This document shows positions 47,030 through 58,078 of a DNA stretch of 64,000 nt, in pieces. Under the pieces are notes generated by a model that worked only from the letters and a program-made list of their open reading frames with translations, was not told the origin of the DNA and ran no database searches. Position 1 is the stretch's first letter, and the number at the start of each line of letters is the position of its first letter. The translations under genes were made by a program, and so were the position numbers. The stretch comes from Lonicera japonica (lineage: Eukaryota > Streptophyta > Magnoliopsida > Dipsacales > Caprifoliaceae): positions 17,329,839 to 17,393,838 of the forward strand of contig CM038465.1 of NCBI GenBank assembly GCA_021464415.1. The letters are read 5' to 3'.

Positions 47030-48589
47030 TAGGGGTGTGCACGGTCCGGTTGACCGGACCGAACAGCATAGGACCGGACCGGACCGGACCGAAAAGCATG
47101 TTAGGACCGGACTAGACCGGACCAGACCAGACCGGTCCGGTTCCGGTCGGTCCATTCGGTTTGGGCTTTTTTTTTTGGGCCCAAAAGTTGTATTAGGATC
47201 AAAAGATGACTAAAACCAAAATGAAGCAGCCCAGATGAATTTAATTATGTCCACCTATCAATTGACAATTATAATACCCTCTAGAATGTTACTGAACTAT
47301 ACCATCAATACAAGGAAAAAATAGAAAATCTTGTGACAAAGTTGATCTAGTACCTGGAAAGAAAAGTCTTTGAAGGGACCAAGCTTATATATATATATAT
47401 ATATATATAAAATAATATAAATACAAAAACTTCCCAAAAATATTTACATTTTAAGAAAGAAAAAAACATTGGATCGAACAAATGAAAATGGAATAGCAAA
47501 TGAGAAGTACCTCAGCCATATCTTTTCCAATTATTAGTGTTTTGTTTGGAAATAAATATTAGTGTATTGTTTGCTCTCATAAAAATGAGAAGTACCTCAG
47601 CCATATCTTTTCCAATTATTAAAAAAAAAAGATAGCAGTAAAGAAGCTTGTCTCAGAGGTAGTGACAATTTTGCATTATCATCATTTGTATTTCTGATAA
47701 TACGTGCAATCAGGAACATCACTGGCAAGAGAATCACATTTTGAATAATCAATAAATACCCTACTTAGGCCACAAAAAGCCATAACAAGAAATTATAATA
47801 CGCATACAAGTATACAACAAATCAACAATATACATTTACATATACATATAGTAATCTCCGAATGAAATGTAAATTGCATACCTCATTACTTGATTTTACC
47901 TCTTCAACAAATAAATATGGAACAGCAAATGACTATGGAGGTAAAACCAAGTAAAAAGGCTTGCAAGCAAATAATAAAATAAACCAATCTCTACATGCTT
48001 TTTTCATTGCCTCAGAAAATTACATACCAAAACAAAATATGCCCCAAGTAAAAACAATATTGATTCTTGACAACAGAGAAGGCGAAATAAAAATAGAGTG
48101 CCGAATAATTTAGCTAGAATTGAAGATTTACCAATGGCGAGGGAGAGGAGAGCGGGAGAGGGAGAGGGAGAGGGAGCGGGATCGACGGGATCAATTGGTG
48201 AAGCCATCAAGCACGCCGGACGGTGGAAGTGCAGGTGAGAGAGAGAGAGGGGGGGAAGGGAAGGGAAGGGAAGGGAGAGGAGATGAGCGGAGCGGCGTGG
48301 GTCTTTTCTTTTTGGTCTGCGAGCGGCGTGGATTGAGAAGATTTAGGGCAACACTTCAATAAGTATGTACATATATTTTAAATTTTTTTTTTTTAAATAT
48401 AAATATATCCGGTCCGGTCCGGTTTTTAGGGGTAAAAAATTAACAAGACCGAAGACCGGACCGGACCAGTTCGGTCCACAAAAATTTAGACCGGACCGGA
48501 CCGAATTCAAATGGTCCGGTCCAAATCGGTCCATTTTACGGTCCGGTCCATTCGGTTTGATGGTCCGGTTCGGTTTTTGAACACCCCTA
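47030..48589. mobile_element. hAT element with CGGTC-rich ends and foreign-looking middle
   Basis: A perfect 8-bp duplication, ATCAAGAG, flanks it (47,022-47,029 and 48,590-48,597). Ends are TAGGGGTGTGCACGGTCC and, inverted, TAGGGGTGTTCAAAAACCG. Both subterminal regions (47,040-47,160 and 48,405-48,580) are packed with GGACCGGACC-type repeats. An 8-bp duplication is diagnostic of hAT elements. No transposase is present in the 1560 bp. The middle includes a duplicated segment of 39 bp (47,498-47,536 and 47,583-47,621), a (TA)n run (47,388-47,409), a purine-rich GAGAGGGAGA stretch (48,138-48,290) and an exon-like open frame. Confidence 0.88.
48004..48210 (-). pseudogene. Exon-like open frame inside the hAT element
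   Basis: The minus frame begins MMASPIDPVDPAPSPSPSPA then LLSLAIG, and a possible splice donor GTAAATC follows the ATTG codons. The Pro-Ser run is partly the translation of a purine-rich simple repeat on the plus strand. The Met-Ala start, normal codon look and donor suggest the first exon of a captured host gene. The family is not recognised and the frame could be chance. Confidence 0.25.
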
Positions 48590-48655
48590 ATCAAGAGTCC
48601 AAGTTATCAAATACACCCTGGTCTCAATAACTAATATTGAATACAAACTCTAGAA

Positions 48656-48967
48656 GAGCCGGTTTGATTGTCCTTTAATTTATGAATTGAATAATTTAAA
48701 ATTATTTAATTCGTGAATTATTTAATTTGAGCATTTGAGTGTCAAAAACTAATTAATATATAAAATCATAAACTTAAGTTAATACCCAAGACATCAAAGA
48801 AGAAAACACAAACATATTTAAAATCACATAACTTATAACTACCATATAAGTTCATGCGGAAAAAATTACACCACAAAATTTTTTGTTGAATTTTTTTTTT
48901 TTTACAATTTATTAGTTTACAATAAAGCAATTGTAAACAAAATAATTTACGCAACTAAACAAGCCCT
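48656..48967 (-). mobile_element. MITE family B, copy 2 (inverted)
   Basis: Inverted relative of 25,119-25,428 along its whole length. It begins AGCCGGTTTGATTGTCCTTT and ends TACGCAACTAAACAAGCCC. It starts only about 60 bp beyond the hAT element. Non-coding. Confidence 0.7.
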
Positions 48968-49189
48968 AAATTAAAGGGTTAGTGAATCTAAAGTGGTATT
49001 GAAAAGTTATTTATTTATTTCGTTGCTTTTCTTTTATGCTATTAATTGGAAAATTAAGTATTATGTCCACGTTGAAATGAAATATAATATTTTGAGTTTA
49101 TGTCTATGTTGGAATTTAATATTCTAAGAGTCCAACATTGTTAAAACATAAGCTTCTAACAGTATAGAGTCTAATTTCTTAATTAGTGT

Positions 49190-49290
49190 TAAAACATAGA
49201 GCATATTTGTCCATACAAAAGAAGAAAAAAATACTTATTCTTACTCGTACTTTTATATATAGTATATGTATATGCGTATATATATACTAG
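49190..49290 (-). mobile_element. Helitron 5'-end fragment
   Basis: The run GCATATTTGTCCATACAAAA, GAAAAAAATACTTATTC and GTACTTTTATATATAGTATA is the same as the 5' end of the Helitron at 55,668-56,287 (read on the minus strand). No CTRR end was found for this copy. Confidence 0.5.
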
Positions 49291-49434
49291 CAAACTACCA
49301 ACAAATTCATTAAATAAATCTGCGGAAGCCGAGAGTCCATATATTCAACGAACCAAAAAGCATAAGAAGCAATACCACGAGCTACCATATTTTCCTCCCG
49401 CGGAATTAACTATGTTTTTAAATTAAAACCAAGT

Positions 49435-49512
49435 GTTCAAACCTGAGAAGACTTAGGACCTTGAGATTAGAAACCAACCCCTTTATCACTTGGAAAATAT
49501 CCTAGATGTTTG
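49435..49512 (-). mobile_element. Possible SINE
   Basis: On the minus strand TTTTCCAAGTGATAAAGGGG resembles the A-box part and CAGGTTTGAACAC the B box of the SINE at 55,127-55,290. No target duplication seen. Confidence 0.45.
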
Positions 49513-50702
49513 AACATGCTTTATATAGAGTTGCCATACAATTGGGTTTATAGGCCTAGTTCACAAATCAAGTCGATAACTGCTTTTGTAAAGATTGAAT
49601 TCAAAATTCTTTATTACAAGAACAATGAGAATGCCAATAGAAGACAACGTTGTTGACCATATATATATATATATATACTTTCATCTTAATTATATTAAAG
49701 ATTAGACTTAGTTATACAAGCTTTGGTTTATTCCTACCTCAAAAGAAAGTCACTCTTGTTGTATGTGTCCAACTACGGTGAGATAATTCTTGTAATTCGT
49801 TCCTACCCAAAAAGAACAAAGTTTTATCAAGCAATTCATTTTCCATTCATTTTTTTCGTTTTGGCAGTATGGAGATTAGAAAATGAATCAAAAGAGAAAT
49901 CATACACTTAATTTAAGACGTCTCAAAACTTTTGAATAGAGCATTTGTCTTTAGTCAAATTCATGATAGAAATGCACGACAATGAACATGGGAAAAATCT
50001 AATCATAGTACTATCCCTGAAAAAAAAAAAAAAAAACTGAAAATTCAAGATAAAATTACACCAATGGCATTTGAACAAGTCTTGTATTTTAGTATAGAAA
50101 ACTTTGAACACATATAAATGATAAATCAACCATCATTCTTGCATTTTAACCTGTTACATTTTCCCCCTTTTTAGGGCATGTCTAACATCCCAAAAATAAT
50201 CACAATCAATACAAAATTCTAATTCATTATAAAAAAATTTGTAAAAATCCGTATTATCTATTTTTAAACAAAAAAGAAAAAATAAACTTGAAAAAAACAA
50301 TGTTTGCTATTCTTGTATCTATTCCTCCTCCTCCACTGCTGGCAGGGCTCCCAAGTTGAGAGCAGTCTGTAATACTTCAATATCATCATTTAGGAAAGGA
50401 TTTACAGAGAAAAACGAAATCCCATAAAGAATAAAAGTGATGAGAGAGAAAGTAATTGAAATTGCTTTGTTTTATTTCATTGAGTGATTCTTCCCTCCTA
50501 CAGCCAACAGAACTACTTCACAAGAAACCTGCGAAAATAAATTTTTTTGGTTAATTTGTGAGGAGCTTAAAAATAAATCTACATATGTATGTATATGATA
50601 GGTACAAATGTAAGTGGAAAGTTAGTAGCGTGTAAAGCGTAGTTTATTAGGAGTTATGGGTAGTTTTCATACAGGGTTATCTATATCTATTTATATCTAT
50701 AT
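49513..50702. other. Intergenic DNA, no gene seen
   Basis: AT-rich with a (TA)n run at 49,660-49,676. The string TTCGTTCCTACCCAAAA(A/G)GAACAA occurs at 49,797-49,818 and again at 52,023-52,044, so both flanks of the next element share a short repeat. No gene. Confidence 0.45.
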
Positions 50703-51825
50703 ACAAATCATTTCTATACGCATTAGTTCGTACGCATTGGTAAAAAAAAAATCCGTTATCCACTTTTTAAAAAACAAGCTTGCACTTGTTTCCAAACAAG
50801 TTCACTTTTTTATTAAAAATAAATAAATAAGCAACAGTGGGTTTCTAAAATAACAACTGTTGCAGCTCCTCTCTCTCTCTCTACACGAGCTCCTCTCTTT
50901 CTCTCTCTACACCACGACGTTCCACCATTTCTAAAATAAAAGGAGACTCACTTTTAAAACCAAAATTGGAACAAATACAAATCTATATCAAGCATCAAAC
51001 CTATGATAAAACCCCAAATTCATAACATGTGAAACCCACTTATTGACCCAAATTCGAAGCATGTGAAAACCTATATTTCTAAAATAAGCAACAAAAACAA
51101 AATTAGAATACCAAATTAACAGCAAAAACGAGTCTACATCTTTGAATCAATCAAACCCATTTTAAAAAAAATAAAATCTAGGTTTTTATCATTCACATAT
51201 TTACAAATAAAAAAAAATAATGTAGAGAAGAAAACACTTGCTCGAAGTTGAGAGAGAGCTGTGAAAATGGCAATTCATCAACAAGGGCCGGACCTGAGAA
51301 TTCAGGGGCCTGAAGAGAAATTTATCAATGAGGCCCTCCACCTCAAAGTTTTAGGTCTTTTTTTTTTCTAAGCATCCAAATTCAAATAAAATAAAATAAA
51401 ATAAATTAAATTAATCTGCATAAATGATCACTACTTATTTTTTTATCAATGATAACATATAAGATTTTTTGATTAATGAACTTCCCCAACTTCAAATTTT
51501 AAAAAATTATGGAGCCCTCAAAAATTTGGGGCTTGAGGCAAGAGCCTGTTGCGACTCACCTCAAGTCCGGCTTTGTTCGTTGATGGTGGTTATGTCGTGT
51601 AGAAAGAGAGAGGAGTCGCAGCAGAAATGGTGGAATGTCGTGGTGTAGAGAGAGAGAGAGAGAAAGGAGCTGCAGCAGTGGTTATTTTAGAAACCCACTA
51701 TTGCTTCTTTTTTTTTAATAAAAAAGTGAACTTGTTTGTAAACAAATGCAAGCTTGCTTTTTAAAAAGTGGACAACAGAATTTTTTAGCCAATGCATACG
51801 AAGTAGTGCGTATAGGAAATGGTCT
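50703..51825. mobile_element. MULE-like element with TIRs of about 240 bp
   Basis: The left arm (50,703-50,935) and the right arm (about 51,590-51,825) are inverted copies. Shared pieces: CATTTCTATACGCA/CATTTCCTATACGCA, CCACTTTTTAAAAA, AACAAGTTCACTTTTTTATT, GGGTTTCTAAAATAAC and a CTCTCT run, then CACGAC-TTCCACCATTTCT. Flanks are CTATATAC and CTATATCT, a possible duplication blurred by TA-rich DNA. No transposase; the middle holds another small repeat (51,283-51,575). Confidence 0.8.
51283..51575. mobile_element. Small hAT-like insertion nested in the MULE-like element
   Basis: The left end AAGGGCCGGACCTGAG and the right end CTCAAGTCCGGCTTTG are inverted copies. The ends match hAT-type GGGCCGG termini, and internal AGGCCCTC/GAGCCCTC strings support a palindromic character. 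No clear 8-bp duplication. Confidence 0.5.
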
Positions 51826-52959
51826 ATATCTATATATATATAAAATATAAATATATATATATATAAGATATATAAAATATATATATATAATCTTATATAT
51901 ATATATATATATCTTTACTGTTATGGAAATGGCAATGATTTGAGTTATACAAATTGTGATTTGAGTCTACCCTAAAGAAACTCTTCTGGTGCATTCATAC
52001 CTGAAGTGGAAAATTCTTGTGGTTCGTTCCTACCCAAAAGGAACAAGGCTCTATTAGTATATACATCTTTCTAAAGAGCGCAGACTTCGCTCTGGAAAAA
52101 GGACTGTCCATTCTAGAGGGTTAAAAAGATTGTTTTTTTCATTTTTTTTAATAAAATTTTGCAGAGATGATCACAACCAAATTTCATCAAAAGACTTTGT
52201 ATCGAAACTTTAGATTATGTATTGTTAATTAATCAATACATGCATATATGCATATTTTCCACCTCTGATGGTTTGAAGCTACTCATTGTTGAGGATATTT
52301 AGAATGAGAATAAACAGATATGTTTTTAGGAAGGACTATGAGATTATTGTTTTCTGTTTTCTGCCCCTAACATTCTTTCATTTTTTATTTTTCTTTAAGG
52401 ACACCAATAATGTTTTATAGTTTCAATGTTTACTTTGTAAAAGGTTGTGTCCAAGTGTAAATGTTCTATTGGCTTAAAAGAGGGAATCAAAACATAAAAT
52501 TGTATTGCTTTATTCCCCTTTTTAAGCTATATAATCAACAAGACCTCGCCAGAGGGAACCATTATTACAAAACTTGGGGCAGTGTGAGTTCTGCAATTTT
52601 TTATGCTTCAACTTCTTCAAGTGCTATTAAGGGTTCTATTAGATATCAAGTTTCTGGGTTGATTTTTGTAATTTTTTGGCATCATCTTCTCCATGTGATG
52701 CAAATCATGATGCTTTGTTTATTTCAACCGAAAACCCGTCAAAACTGATGGCAGATGAAAGCGCGGTTTTCCTACCACTTCACTTCCATTTTGGTCTGTC
52801 ATCTCCTGAGACACGTTTGAATGTTTTCCTATTGTAGTAGTATAATCTTGTTGGGTCAGAAGGAACTGAAAACCAACTGCCATCATATAGTTGGTTCACA
52901 TTTTGGGCTGGTGGGAGTGTTTTGGGGCATATCTGTGCCATTGTTCAAATACAAACTAA
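51826..52959. other. Intergenic DNA downstream of the transporter gene
   Basis: Starts with 90 bp of (TA)-rich DNA (51,825-51,912). The open frame at 52,461-52,748 (95 codons, plus) has no recognised domain. No gene supported. Confidence 0.45.
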
Positions 52960-52961
52960 TA

Positions 52962-53169
52962 CTCCTTCCAATTCAGAATAATAGTCCAACTTAGCCTTTT
53001 GGGTTCGTCTCGTATTAATAGTCCGACTTCTCTTTTCAAGACATAATCAACGTATCAAATCTCACAATAGAGAATAAGTTGTGATCTTGACCATTGATCA
53101 TGTTGAAATTAGTGTTTTCTCAAAAAGCACTAAAGTCAAAGTGGGCCTACTAATTTGAGACAGTGGGAG
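52962..53169. mobile_element. Stowaway MITE
   Basis: Ends CTCCTTCCAATTCAGAATAA and, inverted, CTCCCACTGTCTCAAATTAG, with TA on both sides (52,960-52,961 and 53,170-53,171). 208 bp, the usual Stowaway form. Confidence 0.8.
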
Positions 53170-53235
53170 TATCTAGACCATATTTGGAATGGCACAATCT
53201 ATCTCCCAATGAAGTATGATGGACATTAAACCAGA

Positions 53236-53530
53236 GAGCCAGGTTCTCTCCCAAAATTACTTGGCCCAATTTCTTATTTAGGTTCACTGAACCCACATAG
53301 AAGCCGAGCCAAGTTCTCTCCCAAATTACTTGCCCAATTTCTTATTTAGGTTCATTGAACCTCACATAGAAGCCAACAATTTCGGCTCATTGTCAGCTGT
53401 GACAACCATTCCAACATCCACCTGTTAGTAGGTCTAGGTCCACCTAATACCATACAAGTAAAACCCTAGTTCTCTCCCAAAATGGTCAGCTCAAGTTATT
53501 ACTTAGGTTCATTGAACCCACATATAAGCC
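53236..53530 (+). repeat. Three copies of a 65-70 bp repeat
   Basis: Units at 53,236-53,305 and 53,306-53,374 are adjacent; a third, more diverged, is at 53,466-53,530. Each has AGTTCTCTCCCAAA (or AGG), TTATTTAGGTTCA and TGAACCCACATAGAAGCC. It lies about 370 bp past the transporter stop codon. Confidence 0.8.
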
Positions 53531-53901
53531 AAGAACCTACTCATTACACTATTGGTGCAGGATATTTGGGTTGTTCCCAATAGCTCAAACGTCATACACA
53601 AATTCGTCATCATTCACCAAATCGTCGACAAATAGCCCAGTTAGGAAACCTATAACTGAATAGTGCCTTTCCAGACATTGTGTTTCTCTAATCTGACCAA
53701 TGTCTAAATATGTTTGTTTCTTGCACCTGTCCTTATCATAGCTTTAGTGTGATTCTAGAAGTGAAGTTCAATATGCATTTTATTGGGGAAAGTAAAAAAG
53801 TAGAAGAAAATGATCTTTCCAATTAATATGTTAGATAAGTGCAACAGGAAAAAACGATGCCAATAATATTTCAAGTTTCGGCAACATACTCATGCGTAAC
53901 T

Positions 53902-56900
53902 TCATATGGGAAGAAGCGGTTTTCTTTCATCAGGTCCTACAAGATGACTAGCCTGGAAAGAGAGGAAATGAACAAGGAACAATTTGTGTCAGTCTAAGTC
54001 ATTATGTGTACATATAGGTTAATATACAGCGTGTGAATCTAAACTTATATATTAAAAATAAACAAAAAAGCTTGAAGATTTGCACAGACAAGACAAGGTG
54101 ACAAAATTATCGCACCTCCTCATTTGCCCCTGCCGCCATATTTACAAAGGATGAATCCTTCGACCTGAAAAGGTATACAAGACATTTATTTCAAACAAAC
54201 TGATATGATATAACTTATTTTAGAGAAAGAAAAATTACAAAAGTTGCTTCAGGCAACAGAGAAATTGGAAATCAATAGTGACGTGGCATGAAGTCACTGC
54301 CAATTGAGGAACCGATACACCAAACAGACAAAAAGGCATACTTTTATGCATTAAACCAGGATTTAGTTTTAAGTATATTAAATTGGATACAGCTAACACT
54401 GGATCACACTATTTTGCAACTGTGCAGGCAGCCTAAGTAAACTAAAAAAGATAAAACAACAAAAAAATACCTATGATTATTTGCAACATCAAGTCGCTCC
54501 AGCACCCCGTTTTCTTGGTCATCCTTAACTTTTGCAAGAGGTGAAAAGAACTGAAGAAAGCATACGGTGAAGTCTCAAAACAAGATGGAAACAATCAGCA
54601 GGGCTAAATCGCTTTTTTGTTGGAGTAGGTACTTACCTGGTGCATTGAGATGAAAACAACAGAAATCCCTAAGATGAAGTTTATTGTCAGTGTATGACCA
54701 AACAATGCAGCAGATGCAATGCCTGTAAAGATCGTGGCAACAGTTGACGAATACTTCTTCAAAATTGTATCTGCTTCCAACAAACGACGCCTCAGATAAG
54801 TAAGAGCACACAACCAAAAAAAATAAATAAATTACCATGCTATCATAAAATAAACACCAATCAGACAATTGGGTTATTAATATAGTTTGTCATCTTTAGA
54901 ATATTGGATGATGCTTAGTTAAAGGGAAAAAACCCTAAAAGTATTAAAGGAACATAACATTACCAGCATATTTGAAGAAAAAGGAGGACAGAATTCCTTG
55001 AGCTGCATTGTTTAATATCAGAAGCATTGTAGCTTTGGAGTGCCCTTCCAAAATATTAAAGCTACCAGGGTCTGCAATACTCATAAAAGCACAGTTAAGA
55101 CAACCAAAGGTTTGAATCTGGCTATGGGTTTTTTTTTTTTTTTTTTTTCTGATACACTTCATTGCACAGTGATACTGGATACACCAAGGTGTTCGAGCCT
55201 AAAGGAAAGGAGGGGCGGGGGGGTCGAACTCATGACCCTAAGGTTGGTTTGGAAACCCTCCCCTTACCACTTGGGAAGTACCCCAGGTGTAATCTGGCTA
55301 TGTTTTTTAATACATCATTAGTAAAGATGTCTTCCATCCATTGGAAATTGACTGGTTCTTAATCTACAAATCAATCTAACACAATTGGGCATCAACCAAA
55401 ATGGAAACTTCAGCACAAATAATGGCATTCAATAATATATTAAATTTTACAAAATGCATCCACTTTAATTTACTATAACCGCCTAAATCTGGCTATATTT
55501 CAAAATCATTGAAATTAGAACAGTATATATAATCTAAGGGAGTCTTTGATTGTTCAAGAGAAAATGACTGGTTCTGAATCTAGAAATCCATCTATCACAA
55601 TAAGGGGCATCAACAAAAGTGTGAAACTTCAACACAAATAATGACATTTAACCTATTCTTTATTTTACTAGTTTTTGTGCACATGCGTTGCACGTAGTTT
55701 TTGTGCTTGACAAATGTCATTAAATCCATTAATAAATATATATAATTAAAAATTGAATAATTAGTATGAAATAAAAATAATAAAAAATAAACAATACGTA
55801 GTATCAAGTGTAAAATTCATTTGATTTTTTTTTTACCGAACTAAAACTCTAAAAGCCTTGTAATTTTAATACCATCTATTAAATAGCTTCTTTCATGGGA
55901 AGTTTGTTATCAAGTTATATAGAAGTCTTATACTGAACACATAATTTAACGCAAATTCTAACTTGTTTAATTATTTTAGCCAAATAAGGTAGAGTTTAAA
56001 TTTATCTGGAATACTAATACTAATATAAAAATATATGGAGTTATACACTTATAGTCTTATACTATTTTATTTAATGTAAATCTAGCTTAAAATTTTTGTT
56101 TAATTATTTTAGCAAAATAGAGTAGAGTTTGAATTTATTTGGAATACTAATATAAAAATATATAGAGTTATACTGTTTTATGTAATGTAAATCTTAAAGT
56201 CTTTGGAATAAAATCAAGGGGCATATTTGTCTTCACAAAAAGAGGGAAAAATACTTAAGTTATTCGTACTTTTATATATAGTATAGATAAACTGCTGGCT
56301 ACAGCTATTCTAAATTCATTATCATCATCTATTATATAATAATAATCTCTTCCGCAAAAATACCCAACAAACATGCCAGATTTTATCATAAAATAATGAA
56401 AATAAATTATAGAACAATTTAATTCTTTTTGGAAATCCAAACAAGTCCTAAATATCCATGGAGGTATAGTTTTGTGTTTGTAACATAAATCCTCTTAGAA
56501 AAAAAACATCATAAGAGTATCATCTAGTCTTTGCACTGCTAGAAACTTGGAGCCCAGATGAAAGGCAGTTCAACCTTTTGTTCATAAATGTTACAAGAGA
56601 AGGAATATGAAGAAGAAACATATTTGACTTTATGGGCGATTAGTCAAGGTTGTTGCATTTCATCAACTAACGGGTATATTTGCGAATAATAATAAAGCTT
56701 TCGTGAATGTAAATAGATATTTAACAAGCCTAGATCCACTTAATAGAATTTCATATATGCTTTCGTTTGATTGCTCACACAATAGTTTTTTAAATTTTTT
56801 TGGTCAAAATTGAACCAAAAAAAGTCAAAATTAGATCAATTGAATAGAAGACTCAAAAATTTCTTCAAATGATATTTGAAGTTTAATTCTTTTTTGTAGG

Positions 56901-58045
56901 CGGTCGATTAAATGTGTATAATACCTAATAATATTATGCATTTTGGTCATTATTCGTTGGTATATTTGTGGTATTGGGGTTTTAAAATTTGCTGTATTTT
57001 AGTTGAATTCTTCAGTATGGTGATTTCAGTTTATCAAAAATTCGACATAAGAAAACCAAATATTTTCCAAAATTTTCAGTTTTCAGAATTTAAATATAAA
57101 AACCAAATTTTTTCGAAATGGTTCAGTAAAACCCATAAGATTTGTACCTCTAAACAAACCACCACTATTTATGATGGCCTAACACAATTATTTACCATGC
57201 AAAACTTCTAACAAAGGGTTTTTTGTTTGACTTTAGTGGGTACCACTATAAGTAAAGAAGTAAAATAGAAAAGGAAAAAAAATGTTATAATTTGTTCATT
57301 ATTAAAACCTCTACAAATAACATAACTACTGATCTGATAAGAATGATTTAAATAAAGTATGATGTTGAAAGATAGAGATGATCTTATCAATTCGAAAAGT
57401 AAAAACTAAGATTTTTTAAAACTACAGTTATGACTCGTAAAAAAATTGGAAATAAACAAGGCTTTATCAAAGAAAATTGCAAAGATACATCGAGTCACAT
57501 TTACGACGTCTGATTTTGATCTTAGTAATTCCATTGCATTGCGTATTTATAGGACCCAGTTATGAACTCTACATATTGATGGACATGAACTTAAATTTAT
57601 GAAAACTTAGAATGTGGGTGAGTGGGTTGCAAACTTGGACTTATTTTCTAGCACTTAGTGTCTGAGGCACGTACTATAAGACTCAGTAAGGCTTTAAACG
57701 ATTGGAATATATGGTAGTTCTAACTACGCTAGATGCATTCTTACCTTACATACTAGATTACTCGGTACAACATATGTTGGACAGCGCAGTGAAACGTCCA
57801 CATTACAACTTATTTGTGCCCACGTCTCTGTCCACGTTTGAAGTCAATTACTCGTGTGTACGGGGTTGTCCACTTTTAAAGTCAACTACTCATGACATTA
57901 TCCATGTTACAAATGAAATCCACGCATCTATGAAACTATTCATGCCTACAACAAATTATTGGTACGTAGATAGTAATTAAATAGATGAACTTTATTTAAA
58001 TACGAGGATAATGACAAAATGAAGGAACAGGAGAAGGGGGGGAGG

Positions 58046-58078
<33 letters not shown>

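Noticed and set aside
46947..47213. Arg/Asp/Gly-rich frame (DRTGPDRTE..)
   Set aside because: Translation of the GGACCG repeats at the hAT end.
54575..54868. 97-codon minus frame [10 protein letters not shown]..
   Set aside because: Wrong frame; the true transporter exon is 54,637-54,770 with defined splice sites.
57702..57980. 92-codon plus frame in the large transporter intron
   Set aside because: No recognised domain and on the opposite strand to the gene; insufficient support.
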